DNA of 64,000 nucleotides from Flaccisagitta enflata (GCA_965153355.1 OZ231128.1:51398001-51462000), one strand, 5' to 3'; positions 37,911 to 48,075 are shown, counted from the stretch's first letter. Notes: generated by a model from the sequence alone, not told the origin. Numbers and translations: made by a program.

Positions 37911-38385
37911 AGACGCCAAGAGAAAGACAGAAAAAATGTCACGTTCGCCACCTGATTAAATCCCACAAATTTCAACTTTGTAAAACGCCTACGGCTATCA
38001 TTTGATGTTTTTAGAGGAAATAATACAACCCAGCCTCAGTTTATCGTTTCTCGATTTATTGATTATTGTTTCTCAATCACATTTTAGTCCTCCTCTCCAT
38101 TCAGTCATGTTTTTCATTTTACTTCAGCTTTCATAATTTTCTAGTACTCTTCCTCTTTGAACACGAATATAAAGCCCTCTTTTGAAGCTTTGAGGACACA
38201 CCTTCAATTTTTCTTCGTTCCATTCATTCATCCATTCACATATTCAAAATGCTGTAGACAAAAAACAACAGACAATAGCCACTAAACAAACGACGCAAGA
38301 GGCGATTGACAATTGACAGTGAAAAAGCCACGCTTGCCATGTGTTGAACTCCCACAAATTTCAAATTATAACAAAACCTGAATAC
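37911..38385 (+). repeat. Duplicated upstream region of the Cys-rich gene
   Basis: 37911-37990 and 38291-38380 align: GACGCCAAGAG versus GACGCAAGAGG, CACGTTCGCCA versus CACGCTTGCCAT, and CTCCCACAAATTTCAA in both. Each copy is followed by a TATA-like motif (AATATAAAGCC at about 38167; TATATAAAG at 38408). Confidence 0.6.
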
Positions 38386-38407
38386 TTTCTAATTGTCACA
38401 TGGGCAG

Positions 38408-38416
38408 TATATAAAG
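38408..38416 (+). promoter_or_regulatory. TATA box of the Cys-rich precursor gene
   Basis: TATATAAAG lies 78 bp before the ATG at 38494, which would place a start site near 38438 and give a 5' UTR of about 55 nt. Confidence 0.6.
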
Positions 38417-38493
38417 AAACACACTTAAGAACCTGCAATCATTGGAAAACTTTGGATTTGTTCTCGATTTGACGTGCCCCAAACCTCGGAACT

Positions 38494-41400
38494 ATGAATC
38501 TCTCTACTGTCTTTGCGGTGGTGATTCCCATACTTCTTCTAAGGTAATGGATTTTCAGTTGCTATTTGCAAAATACTCTTGCCTGAGGTTACAGGGGATG
38601 TCATCCATTTTTCCATTTGGTGGAGTCATCCACCGACAAGTATGTTGATTCTTGATGTTGCCTGTTACCTTGCCATTGATTGACAATATTTACAACTTCT
38701 TTCATTTGTTTATACAGTGACCAGGCAAGCTCTGCGGAATTAAATGCGGAGACGGAAGATGATGCTTCCCTGGCTCTAGGTAACTGCATGCTCTGATATT
38801 TTCGTTCACGTTAATAACAAACAATATTGATTGCAATGGCTTTTGTCATGACATTATGAGTTTCAATAGCTAGATCTGCAATAAGGTACCGGAAGCAGAT
38901 GCAGAAAGGTAAACTCTAATGACATATTCAATAGAATGTGCATAATATAGGCATTCATAACAAAAATGATTTCCAAGCAATTTTCATGTTGCACTTGTAT
39001 AATCAAAGCCCAATCTACTTGGAAAATTGATTTAGATTTGTTCTAGACACTCCGCAATCAATGCTGTAGTTGTACAGAATGACAGTTGAAGAAATTTTTT
39101 CTCATAACAACAGCAATAAGTTCTATACAACTTCAGCATTGATAAAAAGTGCTTGGGAATGAATTCTTATTCAAATGCCCAATTGAGCCCATCCTAATAT
39201 TTCACATGTTTCTATGGCTTTTGTTGGAAAATCTTCTTTGAATCATAATGGAAAAAAAACAAAACTATTTTCAGTAGAAAAAAACAAAACTATTTTCAGT
39301 AGATTGCAAAACCACTCACACTTCATGCTTAAAATCCATGAGCGATTTGAAAAGCTTCAAAAACAAAATACACCAAGCAGAAATATGCTTGTTGCTTAAA
39401 GCGTTTTCAACATGCCCATTATCTTGATCGCAAAAAAAGAAAAAAAAAGAAAAAAAAAAGAGAATTTCAGTGCCTGACAACAAGGCACTTGTGTCAAAGA
39501 GGACGAAATCCCTGGTTAAAACGAAGAATTGTGAATATTCTAAAAGATTGAAACAAGTAGCATACACAAATCCTATTCGTTAGGAGGCTGAGTCAATTCA
39601 AATTTGGTTAGTCTGATGTGTAAGGAGCCAGATTTGAGATGTTTTTACTGTTATGACTGTTTGGGACAACATTACTTTATAAACCAAAGAAGATTAAAAG
39701 GATGAGAGTCTTGGAAACTCTCACGGGTGCATAATCCGGACCCCTCACAACTATCCTTTACCAATGAGAAATCCACATTTTCAAAATGAAAAAATGGCAA
39801 ACATAGTCTTTCACTGTTCACCCCAGGGAGCCTAGTACAGGATCTAGGAGTTATCTTTAAGATATCATAGCTCAAATGCTTTCATGAATAAGTATTTGAA
39901 GCTCTTCGAAACCGTCATGGATTTCGAGGGTTTTCTCATTAGTTAGTTACTGACCGCTCATTGATCGAAAAATCGAGTTTTTTTCAATGATAACGCAACT
40001 TTTTCTACCAGGATACCGGGATACCAGCTAAAATTCTTTTATTTGCTTAATTAAAATTTCGGTTGGAATAGACGGGTGCGGCGGCGACGAAGGAGACGAC
40101 GACGTCAAAGGTGGCTATATCGCCAATTCAAACTCTGACATTCCCTTTGAAAGACTCGCTCTGGGTACGTTTGCCCTCCGTCAATCTCACCCCGTCTGAG
40201 ACTTATATGAGCAGCTTCACTAACTCTCTCGATAAAGGGCGAAACCAACGCGGCTAAATACTTTCCCCTGTGATTTCCCAGCGCGGCTCTTTCATTTTTC
40301 CTTTCCCCGTGTCAACTCATCGCTTAACTGTTTCTCATCTTTTCGCTACATCATTTTTCCCCCGATCCGCGTCGTGAAATTATTGTGCGTCGTGTTATTA
40401 ATTTGCGTCGTGTCATTAACTTGCGTCATGTCATTAATTTGCGTCGCTCATTAATCTGCATCGTGTCATTAATCTGCGTTGTCATTAATCTGCGTCGTAT
40501 CATCAATCTGCGTCGTGTCATTAATCTGCGTCGTGTCATTAGTCTGCGTCGTGTCATTAATCTGCGTCGTGTCATTAATCTGCTTTGTGTCATTTATCCG
40601 CGTCGTGTCATTGATCTGCGTCGTGTCAGTAATCCTCGCGTCATTAATCCGTATAACGTCAGATTTACTTTGTCAATAACTCGCCGTATTTGTTTTGTTT
40701 TTTTTTGTCAACGTCGAAACTGTGTCATTGTATTGCGGCTGTCATAATTAATAATCCTTAACTGCACTCTACATCATCGCTAAACCCATGTTTCTTTATC
40801 CCCTTTAATACGCAAAAAAAAACAACATTCTCCGGATCCATCGCTACAACGCACTTGTAACGTCAACGTCTTCGTCAACGTCAATGTCAACTTCAACGTC
40901 AACTTCATCACCTCGCCGTTTGGTTCATCACGTTGTCGGCATCGGGATCATAACGTCGACATCAGGGTTGCGACGTCGGCATCAGCTTCTTCACGTCGTC
41001 GGGATCGTCTCATAGTCGGATCGTTGGCATCATTTACGTGGATTCTGCCACCCGGGCGCTCTCTCATCATGCTTCATATCCACTAAGATAAGTTGCCGTC
41101 GATTGTTAATTACATTGCTTGTATTGTTTACGTCAACATGTTTTAATCGAAAATTCCCCCTTTCTAGTCATTTATCCTCACGTCTTTGTCTTCATATCTT
41201 TCTTTTCTTTTCTCTCTCTTTTAAATTATCGCTGTCTTTCCTCCTCGACAGTCCCTGCCTCGGTCTCTTTCTCTCTCTCTCCTTGTCTGTCTGTCTGTCT
41301 TTCTCTCCCTTCCTCTACCCGTCTCTGCCTTTCTATCTCTGTTCTTTCTTTCTATCTGATCTATCTGTTCTTTCTATCACCCCTTCTTTTTCTGTTCTAG

Positions 41401-44400
41401 TCATTTTCATTGTTTTCTGTTGTTGTTTTTTTTTTTTTTGCTTCGTTGGTCGTCAGCACTGAATATTGTATCTTTTTTTTAAATTAATTTTTTTTTTGAT
41501 TCCATTGCATTGTGTAATTGATTTTTCCCCTCCCCCTTTTTCATTGTCACTGTCCCAAAATGTATCATTTCATTTGTCTGTTCTTCTGTCTTTTTTTGTC
41601 AGTTTTTCCGGATGATTGTGACGGCCGCTACGCTCTCCCAGACCTGGGAGTCAGGGAGTGGGCATCGCATGATTCTGCGCTTAAAGCGCGTCTGGATTCC
41701 CTTCACTCCGACCTTTCCTCCGACGTCATTTCGCCTTCAGAGGCTGCGCGCCGTTTCTCTTCTACGGTCGCGGGGTATTTGAACGACCATGACGTTTTTA
41801 AGAGCAAAGGTGAGGCTGGGGGGAGGGGGAGGGGTGGTGGTACACCCGACATTTCTGATGAGGCTTTTTTTCGCGCCAAGTTGGAGAAGAAGCGCTTGCA
41901 ACGCTTGGTGTTTGGAAGGGGCCGCAGGGTTGATCAGGGTCTTAGGGCCCAGTTTTATCAGGCGGTCAAGTTGTATAGTTTCATAAGAAATGAGCGGGAC
42001 AAAAGGATGCGCGAGAGAGATACAAGGGGTCAGGAGAAGAGTTACTTAAAAAACTTTTGGGCTTTCTCTAAAAAGGCGGTAAATGGTATGTTAGGAAACG
42101 ATGTTGGAAAGCCTACGTTTAATCGCGATTTTGCTAATGAATGGTTTAAGAACAGATACTCAACTCCGGTCTCTCTCTCTCAGGAAGCGGTCAGTTGGTT
42201 TCCTCATATCCCAGTGCCAGAGAAGGAATTTGATATGGGGCCGGTTCGTCCGCGGGATATACGTTCAGTTTTGTCCAGAAAGAAGGCCGGAAGCTCCCCT
42301 GGAGACGATGGTATTCTTAATGGACATTTAAAGCACTTTCAATCAACTCACCATTTCCTTGCTACCCTTTTTACCAAAACCCTTCTCAACTCTCCTCATC
42401 CTTGGGATGGTTGGGGATCATCGTCGATAATTCTGATCCATAAGGCAGGAGAGACAGATGAGCCGTCAAACTTCAGGCCTATTGCTCTTACATCTGTAGT
42501 AGGCAAATTATTTCATCAGATTCTTAGTGAAAGAATTGGTAAATTTGTAGTTGGAAATTCTTTTATTGACGCTAAGATCCAGAAGGCATTTTTGCGTGGT
42601 TTTTCTGGGTGCCCTGATCATAACCTGATTCTTAACGAGATTATTAATCATGCCAAATTTAAGAACAGGACGGTTCACATTACGTGGTTCGATCTGGAGG
42701 ACGCTTTTGGGAGTGTGTCTCACGACTTAATTCCGATTTGTTTGGATAGGATGCATATCCCGGCCAATGTAAGGGATTATATTGTGGCTCTTTATGGTAA
42801 TTTAAAAGGTAAAGTGCGAACCTCAGATTGGGTGACCGACGAGTTTTCTTTTAACAAAGGTGTGTTTCAAGGTGATCCATTGAGCCCTATCATTTTCATT
42901 ATTTGTTTCAATCCTATTTTGGAGGAGCTTAGCAAATTTAAAGAGAGCGATGGATATAACCTGGAGTCGTCATGTTTCATTACCTTACCCTTTGCAGACG
43001 ATTTTAATCTGATCACTAGGGATGTAAGAAAACACAGGAAACTTATGAAGAAACTTTTTGAACTAACTACTAGCATGGGGTTGAAACTCAAGCCTCGAAA
43101 GTGTAAATCTTTGTCTGTTGTTGCTGGTAAATCTCGAGAATTGAGTTTCACCCTCGGTAACGATGAGATTGGCTCTATACTTCAGGAAAAATACCATAAG
43201 TTTCTTGGGGGTTTTTACACTTTTAAATGTTCGGCCGCTGCGGTGACGGATATCATAAAAGAAAAAATCAGTGATCAGCTGAAAAACGTTGATAGTCTCC
43301 TTGTGCGTAATGAGTATAAGGTCAGGATTTATTCTGATTATCTGTTAGGTTCGAATAGATTTTTGTTTTCCATCCATGATTTATGTTCGACCCAAATTGA
43401 TTCATTGGAGTCACTTACACACTCGTTTTTAAAAAAGTGGCTTAGTATTCCTAAAGGTGGTACTTGGGCCCTGGTTCACGATCCCCATGGCCTTGGTATA
43501 AAATCCATACGTCATATGTACCTTGAATCTCGATCTCTTTCTCTTTCTGCAATCAGGTGCTTTGGTGACGAGGACGTGCGCCACGCTCTGGATGTCAAAG
43601 AAGAGCGAGAGGGTCAATGGTCCCGCAAGTTTTCTTCCGCGACTTATGCAAGGGAATTATTGGGGGAAGTCGCACCTTCCTTTGGGGAGGCTCAGGTTTC
43701 TGTGTCCAATAGTCAAGGGCTGGATGATTCCTTTGGGAGCTCGATCGATGATCCCGAGGGGGAAGCCCTGTCTAATGAGGCTCAGCCTCCAAGTGCAGGG
43801 CGTCCCTCTAAAAAAGTTCTCAAAGGGAAAATCCAGTTGGGAATTAAAACGCGAATCAGTGATTTTTGGAAGGAACGCGTGGGGCAGTATGTTATGCAGG
43901 GTGATTACCTGGCATTGCACATGGAAGAACAGAGTTGTTTAACTTGGAAAAGTTTTATGTGGGACATCCCACAAGGTGTTTTGAAGTTTGCCATAAATGC
44001 TGGGATAAACACGCTGCCATCTGCTGATAATTTGAAACGTTGGGGCAAACGTGTGAGTGACAGATGTGCATTTTGTGGTAACATCCAAACGTTGGCACAC
44101 ATCCTCTCTAATTGCTCATCGGCCCTTGAACAAGGTCGGTTTACATGGCGTCATGATTCCGTTTTGAAATCTATTGTCTCGTTTGCAAGTGCGCGATTAC
44201 GAAATGGTTTTACTCTTTACTCGGATTTGCATGGCTTCCAAGCGCCACATGGAGGCGTAATTCCTCCAAATATTTTGGTTACGACTCTTAGACCCGATGT
44301 TTTTATTGTTAATGAAGATGCACGTATCGCGGTCCTTTTTGAGTTGACATGTCCATGGGAAAGGAATATTGAACGTGATCACACTTACAAACAGGAAAAA

Positions 44401-45394
44401 TATAGCCCTCTTGTAGCTGATCTTTCGCACAAATATCAGGTATTTCAATTCTCGGTTGAAGTGTCTGCTAGAGGTTTTATCTCAAAAGAAAATAAAGCTC
44501 GTATTAAAGCTTTTACACTCAAATGTTGCGACGCTCGTAATGCGGAAATACGAAATCTAATTAATATGTGCTCAAAGGCGGCTATTCTCACATCTTTCAG
44601 TATCTTCTCAGCCAGAAATGAGCCTTCATGGTCTTCGCCATTGCCGCTAATTGTACGCTCTTGATTGTTCATTTTTTTTTTTATATTTTATATATTTATA
44701 CGGCGTTATGAGTACGATGAAAGTGTACTAGACCTACAGTCGAATATCCCGGCATAAGTAATCTAGTAATCTCCGAGTCTCTTAATGCTTTGTGGTACAT
44801 TGTTCTCATATAATGTATTTGCATCCTTTGTGTTTCTTATGAAATTACAAACTATCATCACCAGGATACCGGGATCCCAGGATACCAGGATACCAAGATC
44901 CCAGGTTACCAGGATTCCGGGATACCAGGTTACCAGGATCCCGGGATCCCAGGTTACCAGGATACCGGGATCCCAGGATACCAGGATACCAAGATCCCAG
45001 GTTACCAGGATCCCGGGATCCCAGGTTACCAGGTTACCGGGATCCCAGGTTACCAGGATACCGGGATCCCAGGTTACCAGGATACCGGGATCCCAGGTTG
45101 CCAAGATACTAGGGGAAACGTATAATGACGATCGAGGAGTCTTGCAAGGAAGGCGAATGCAGAGGCGATCCCACTTGTGACTGGCAACGTTGTGTTGCGG
45201 TTGAGACGGCTTACCAGCAATGTAAAGAAGAATGCAAAGACTCTGATCCTGAGGAATACGATGAAAACGAAAACAACTGTGAAGACAGGTGCAATGGTCT
45301 AGCAAATTGTAGAATTGATTGTAATGGTAAACACGATGATCCAGAAGACCAAGCGAAGTGTTTTCTAGACTGTGGATTAGATTACATAATATAA
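38494..45394 (+). CDS. Secreted cysteine-rich peptide precursor (multi-exon gene model)
   Basis: Predicted exons: 38494-38543 (donor AAG|GTAATG), 38718-38779 (acceptor TTTATACAG, donor GTAACT), 38870-38908 (acceptor TTTCAATAG, donor GTAAAC), 40072-40164 (acceptor TTGGAATAG, donor GTACGT), and a last exon reading to the stop at 45392-45394. Exon 1 gives a typical signal peptide (MNLSTV, then a hydrophobic FAVVIPILLL), with a likely cut after the SSA encoded in exon 2. Then come an acidic stretch, a basic exon-3 segment (RYRKQMQK) that resembles a propeptide end, and a Gly/Asp-rich exon 4. Exons 2-4 all end in phase 1. The acceptor of the last exon is unresolved; 45153 fits phase 1, while 45113 is phase 0. 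About 5 kb of the last intron is occupied by a retrotransposon. Family unknown. Confidence 0.6.
38910..40071 (+). other. Intron 3 of the Cys-rich gene
   Basis: AT-rich, with no further exon recognised. Its last 65 bp contain a short piece of the minisatellite seen in front of the last exon (ACCAGGATACCGGGATACCA at 40008-40027). An A-rich (GAAAAAAAA) stretch lies at 39436-39462. Confidence 0.5.
40383..40655 (+). repeat. 18-bp tandem repeat
   Basis: About 14 copies of GCGTCGTGTCATTAATCT with small variations. It gives spurious Arg/Val-rich frames. It lies between exon 4 and the R2-like ORF and may belong to the 5' region of that retrotransposon. Confidence 0.9.
41100..44864 (+). mobile_element. 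R2-superfamily non-LTR retrotransposon (HERO/R2-like)
   Basis: One long ORF with a central RT and a C-terminal restriction-like endonuclease. This architecture defines the early-branching R2/R4/CRE/NeSL/HERO group, many of which are target-specific. The 5' boundary is unknown, somewhere between 40165 and 41518. Pyrimidine-rich sequence (41200-41460) precedes the ORF. About 200 bp of 3' UTR follows up to a 24-bp minisatellite. Orientation is the same as the host gene. No target duplication was identified. Confidence 0.8.
41560..44664 (+). CDS. Reverse transcriptase with C-terminal restriction-like endonuclease
   Basis: About 1,034 codons from the first ATG (41560), with no stop or frameshift; the open frame extends slightly upstream without an ATG. 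Residues below are counted from 41518. An N-terminal helical basic region (about 120-190) lacks an obvious CCHH finger. RT occupies about 250-560, with a GDDG-containing entry motif, NFRPIALTS, WFDLEDAFGSVSH (catalytic Asp), KGVFQGDPLSP and the active-site FADD at 492-495. A CCHC finger, C-x2-C-x7-H-x4-C, spans residues 850-866. The endonuclease core is RPD at 925-927, Glu in FELTCPWE at 942, and a downstream KQEKY. In known relatives the protein nicks its target and primes reverse transcription from the nick. The first 25 codons are hydrophobic and end at a TTTTTTTGTCAG acceptor-like site (41602), so the true start may be spliced or differ. Confidence 0.9.
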   Translation: MYHFICLFFCLFLSVFPDDCDGRYALPDLGVREWASHDSALKARLDSLHSDLSSDVISPSEAARRFSSTVAGYLNDHDVFKSKGEAGGRGRGGGTPDISDEAFFRAKLEKKRLQRLVFGRGRRVDQGLRAQFYQAVKLYSFIRNERDKRMRERDTRGQEKSYLKNFWAFSKKAVNGMLGNDVGKPTFNRDFANEWFKNRYSTPVSLSQEAVSWFPHIPVPEKEFDMGPVRPRDIRSVLSRKKAGSSPGDDGILNGHLKHFQSTHHFLATLFTKTLLNSPHPWDGWGSSSIILIHKAGETDEPSNFRPIALTSVVGKLFHQILSERIGKFVVGNSFIDAKIQKAFLRGFSGCPDHNLILNEIINHAKFKNRTVHITWFDLEDAFGSVSHDLIPICLDRMHIPANVRDYIVALYGNLKGKVRTSDWVTDEFSFNKGVFQGDPLSPIIFIICFNPILEELSKFKESDGYNLESSCFITLPFADDFNLITRDVRKHRKLMKKLFELTTSMGLKLKPRKCKSLSVVAGKSRELSFTLGNDEIGSILQEKYHKFLGGFYTFKCSAAAVTDIIKEKISDQLKNVDSLLVRNEYKVRIYSDYLLGSNRFLFSIHDLCSTQIDSLESLTHSFLKKWLSIPKGGTWALVHDPHGLGIKSIRHMYLESRSLSLSAIRCFGDEDVRHALDVKEEREGQWSRKFSSATYARELLGEVAPSFGEAQVSVSNSQGLDDSFGSSIDDPEGEALSNEAQPPSAGRPSKKVLKGKIQLGIKTRISDFWKERVGQYVMQGDYLALHMEEQSCLTWKSFMWDIPQGVLKFAINAGINTLPSADNLKRWGKRVSDRCAFCGNIQTLAHILSNCSSALEQGRFTWRHDSVLKSIVSFASARLRNGFTLYSDLHGFQAPHGGVIPPNILVTTLRPDVFIVNEDARIAVLFELTCPWERNIERDHTYKQEKYSPLVADLSHKYQVFQFSVEVSARGFISKENKARIKAFTLKCCDARNAEIRNLINMCSKAAILTSFSIFSARNEPSWSSPLPLIVRS
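44865..45106 (+). repeat. 8-bp/24-bp minisatellite in the last intron of the Cys-rich gene
   Basis: Built from related 8-mers CCAGGATA, CCGGGATC and CCAGGTTA, mostly in a 24-bp higher-order order, about 10 higher-order units. A short piece of the same sequence lies just before exon 4 (40008-40027). Stop-free frames on both strands are by-products. Confidence 0.95.
45125..45394 (+). CDS. Cysteine-rich exon with tandem Cx3C pairs
   Basis: The frame ATG-to-TAA encodes 89 residues with 12 Cys, very acidic and without a signal peptide of its own. The last eight Cys form four Cx3C pairs: QCKEEC, then 14 residues, NCEDRC, 5 residues, NCRIDC, 12 residues, KCFLDC. This is two copies of Cx3C-x(12-14)-Cx3C, the spacing of disulfide-stapled helical hairpins (alpha-hairpinin-type peptides; small Tim proteins use a related twin Cx3C). 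No sequence family is recognised. It is the best candidate for the mature domain of the precursor starting at 38494. The in-frame TAG at 45110-45112 shows that the exon cannot extend into the minisatellite. If used alone, the ATG would give a non-secreted protein. Confidence 0.65.
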   Translation: MTIEESCKEGECRGDPTCDWQRCVAVETAYQQCKEECKDSDPEEYDENENNCEDRCNGLANCRIDCNGKHDDPEDQAKCFLDCGLDYII

Positions 45395-46149
45395 CAGTGA
45401 AAGGCAGCATCAGTGTGCACTAAAAAAATGAATGTAAAGCAATTTTGCTCCTTAAGCAGATTTAGCAATTAGCAATTTCTAACTGAAATAATTTCGGCTT
45501 TGCTTAACCATCATAATCCGTAATTTAATTCATTCTCTTGAGGAGCGCTTAAGTAAAAAATCTATGCTTGAATCATGAAAAATGTTTGATCAGGCGAAAT
45601 CATTACACTTTTTAAAAAAGATATCATTGCATCTTCTCCTTTGCTTTACTGATGACAGTTTGAACTTTGAAATCTGTCCATTAGAAAATGAATTTTTACA
45701 ATAACAATGAAATGTGGAGATTGTAAAAGTCAGATATCCTCTAAGGTTGAATGAGACTTTTTTCGACATAATCCTCATTCTAAAGTTCAAAGATTCTTTT
45801 TGAATCATTAACTGCACTTCCCAAAAGATTGTTTGTGAGGGCGCTTATTTTCAAGCAATCTCATTAAGAACCAACATACTTTAATTACTAATATTTTGAA
45901 ACATGGAGACTTAAGGGGTTTTCGCATTGGCAAAATTAATGAGATGTTTCATAGGAAATATCTATATGATATCTTGATAATACGTCCAATGCAAAAACCC
46001 CTTTAGCGGCTTTGCGTAGATTTTCTTTTTGTAGCGCTGATTGACTCGTCAGTTTTGTGAATCTGTGAAACAAATATACTCTACACACAAGGGAAAATGA
46101 GATAATTTCAATCAAATGCAATCTATCAATGTGCAATGATCTCAATAAA
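45395..46149 (+). other. Probable 3' UTR with hairpin and AATAAA signal
   Basis: AT-rich sequence downstream of the stop. AATAAA is at 46144-46149. A short hairpin at 45913-46003 pairs AAGGGGTTTTCGCATTGG with CCAATGCAAAAACCCCTT. Confidence 0.5.
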
Positions 46150-46451
46150 GCCATTAACTGATTACGTCATGGCATGAATTTCATTTCCTGTGCTTAGTGT
46201 GATTTAGTAACAGAAACTTTGGCTTGGTTTATGTGCTTTTAATCAGTTGTTTAGACGTATGATGGTATGTTATGGTCGTCAGGAGATTTTATCGGAGGAT
46301 TTAAAAATTTTCAAGTAACCAAAGCCTGTAGAAGTGTCGTTTTCATACCAACGTACAACATCACCCTGTCTCGTGCTTCCTACCTTCCTACCTTCCTACC
46401 TTCCTGTCTCCTGCCTTCCCGCCTCCTGCCTCCCTGCCTATCTCCCTCCTG

Positions 46452-47084
46452 CCTTTTTGGGCAGCAACCCCTAAGGAGACGAAGTCCTGTACAAGACAGG
46501 GGGACTTTTGTTCATTCGTCCGTTCGTTCGTTTGTTTGTCCGTTCATGCCCCCCTCCATCATACCCTTCAGGCCTCAAATCCAACCTCCCAGGCCTCAAA
46601 TTCAGCCTCTCTGGCCTCAAATTAGACCTCTCAGGCCTTAAATCTGGCCTCTCAGGCCTCTATTCTGGCCTCCCATGCCTCAAATCTGGCCTCTCAGGCC
46701 TCAAATCCAGCCTCTTGCCTCAAATTAGGCCTCTCAGGCCTCAAATCAGCTATCTGATCCTCACGTAATTTCTTTATGGCCTTTCAAGCCTTGATGCCAG
46801 CTCTTTCAAGCCTCGAGTCAGCCTATTCAAGCCTCCAATTGGCCAAACAGACGGACGGACAGACAGATGAACAAACAAACGGACAAACAAAAGTCCCCCT
46901 GTGTTCCCTGTATTTGGGGCCAGGGAGGCTGGATTTGAGGCCTGAGAGGCTGGATTTAAGAACTGAGGGGCCTGATGAAGGGGGGGACGAATGAACGAAC
47001 GGATGGATGGATGGACGGACGAACGAAAGTCCCCCTGTTTTCTACAGGACTTCGTCCCCTTCGTGGCCCCTGCCCAAAAAGGCG
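46452..47084. repeat. Foldback family C, copy C2 (TIRs about 64 bp)
   Basis: The left TIR CCTTTTTGGGCAGCAACCCC with GACGAAGTCCTGTACAAGAC and AGGGGGACTTTTGTTC (46452-46516) is inverted at 47020-47083 (GAACGAAAGTCCCCCTG, ACAGGACTTCGTCCCCTTCG, GGCCCCTGCCCAAAAAGG). Next to the inner ends are GTCC/CGTTCG runs. The interior is a tandem of GGCCTCAAATCCAGCCTCTC-like units (46568-46750). A second internal right-TIR-like piece, AAAGTCCCCCTGTGTTCC, lies at about 46890, so two copies may be nested. Confidence 0.85.
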
Positions 47085-47182
47085 GTAGTTCACTGAAATT
47101 GAAAACGTGCAGCTGAGGTGGATATTACGTAGCGGCTTCACAGCTGATAGAAGCGGAAGTGGTGAGAAAAGTCAATGGCTGA

Positions 47183-47183
47183 A

Positions 47184-47266
<83 letters not shown>
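47183..47266 (+). repeat. (CT)n microsatellite
   Basis: Pure CT dinucleotide. Confidence 0.98.
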
Positions 47267-47271
<5 letters not shown>

Positions 47272-47371
47272 GGTCAGCATCCAGTCTCAAGTCATAATGA
47301 TGGGGAAATTCTATTCCTCTATTCCTCTTCATTTGACCCTCTGCCAATTTAATTGACACGCCCGCCATCGG

Positions 47372-47530
47372 CCCGTCAAAAGCGGCTCCTTCGCGGCTTC
47401 TCCTCCGCTCATTGGCTGGCCAAGCGGCTCCTTAGCGGCTTCTCTTCCGCTCATTGGCTGGCCAAGCGGCTCCTTAGCGGTTCTTCCGCCGCTCATCTCC
47501 GCCGCTGATTTCCGCCGCTCATCCTAGGGA
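47372..47530 (+). repeat. About 56-bp GC-rich tandem repeat with CCAAT-like boxes
   Basis: AGCGGCTCCTT, GCGGCTTCTC, CCGCTCATTGGCTGGCCA recur two to three times. ATTGG is an inverted CCAAT. No TATA or coding start was identified downstream. Confidence 0.7.
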
Positions 47531-48075
47531 AAACCGCTTCGGAGTCTTTCCTCTCTTTCTCTACTTTTATCTCGCTCTCATCTCAGCTCACAAACTTCTT
47601 CACGTAAAACTTGTTAAAGGAGGAGACACTTAGACGTTCGCTCGCTCGCTCGCTGTCTCTTTTGTAGAATAGTGTCATGGTTATAACAACGGTGTCAGGC
47701 TTTGACGTCCCCAAAGCCCCTTTTACGATGATTCATCGGGGATACCACTTGTGGCCATCAAGCAGTTAAACATGTATGTCTTAGTGAATCTAACCCGTTA
47801 TAATTCAAATCAAATTTGTTTAGCAGTAGATTGAGGGTTTTCATGAATGATCAAAGAAATAAACAACATGTTGCCCCTCAGTGCCGACTCGGCTAGTCTC
47901 TCTGTCTTTCAATCTCAGACCTTTTTTCCAGGACCACGCCCACCTTCTGTCTCTTCTTTTTTTTCACACCCTTCCAGACAGCCAGGCTAGGTGCAGTTCT
48001 ACTGTCATCTGCCTCTCTGTATCTCATGCATGTTCGGGTCTGTTTCTGTCCGAATGTCCATGTCCGGTCTTTTTC

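Noticed and set aside
40008-44870. R2-like element inserted exactly within the 24-bp minisatellite
   Set aside because: The left minisatellite piece lies upstream of exon 4, so it cannot be the immediate 5' flank of the element. Target preference for the array remains open and is noted only as a possibility.
44763-45410. 215-codon minus-strand frame with a repeated Trp-Asp-Pro-Gly-Ile-Leu-Val-Thr unit
   Set aside because: It is the antisense of the 24-bp minisatellite plus the Cys-rich exon. The 8-mer repeat lacks stops by chance.
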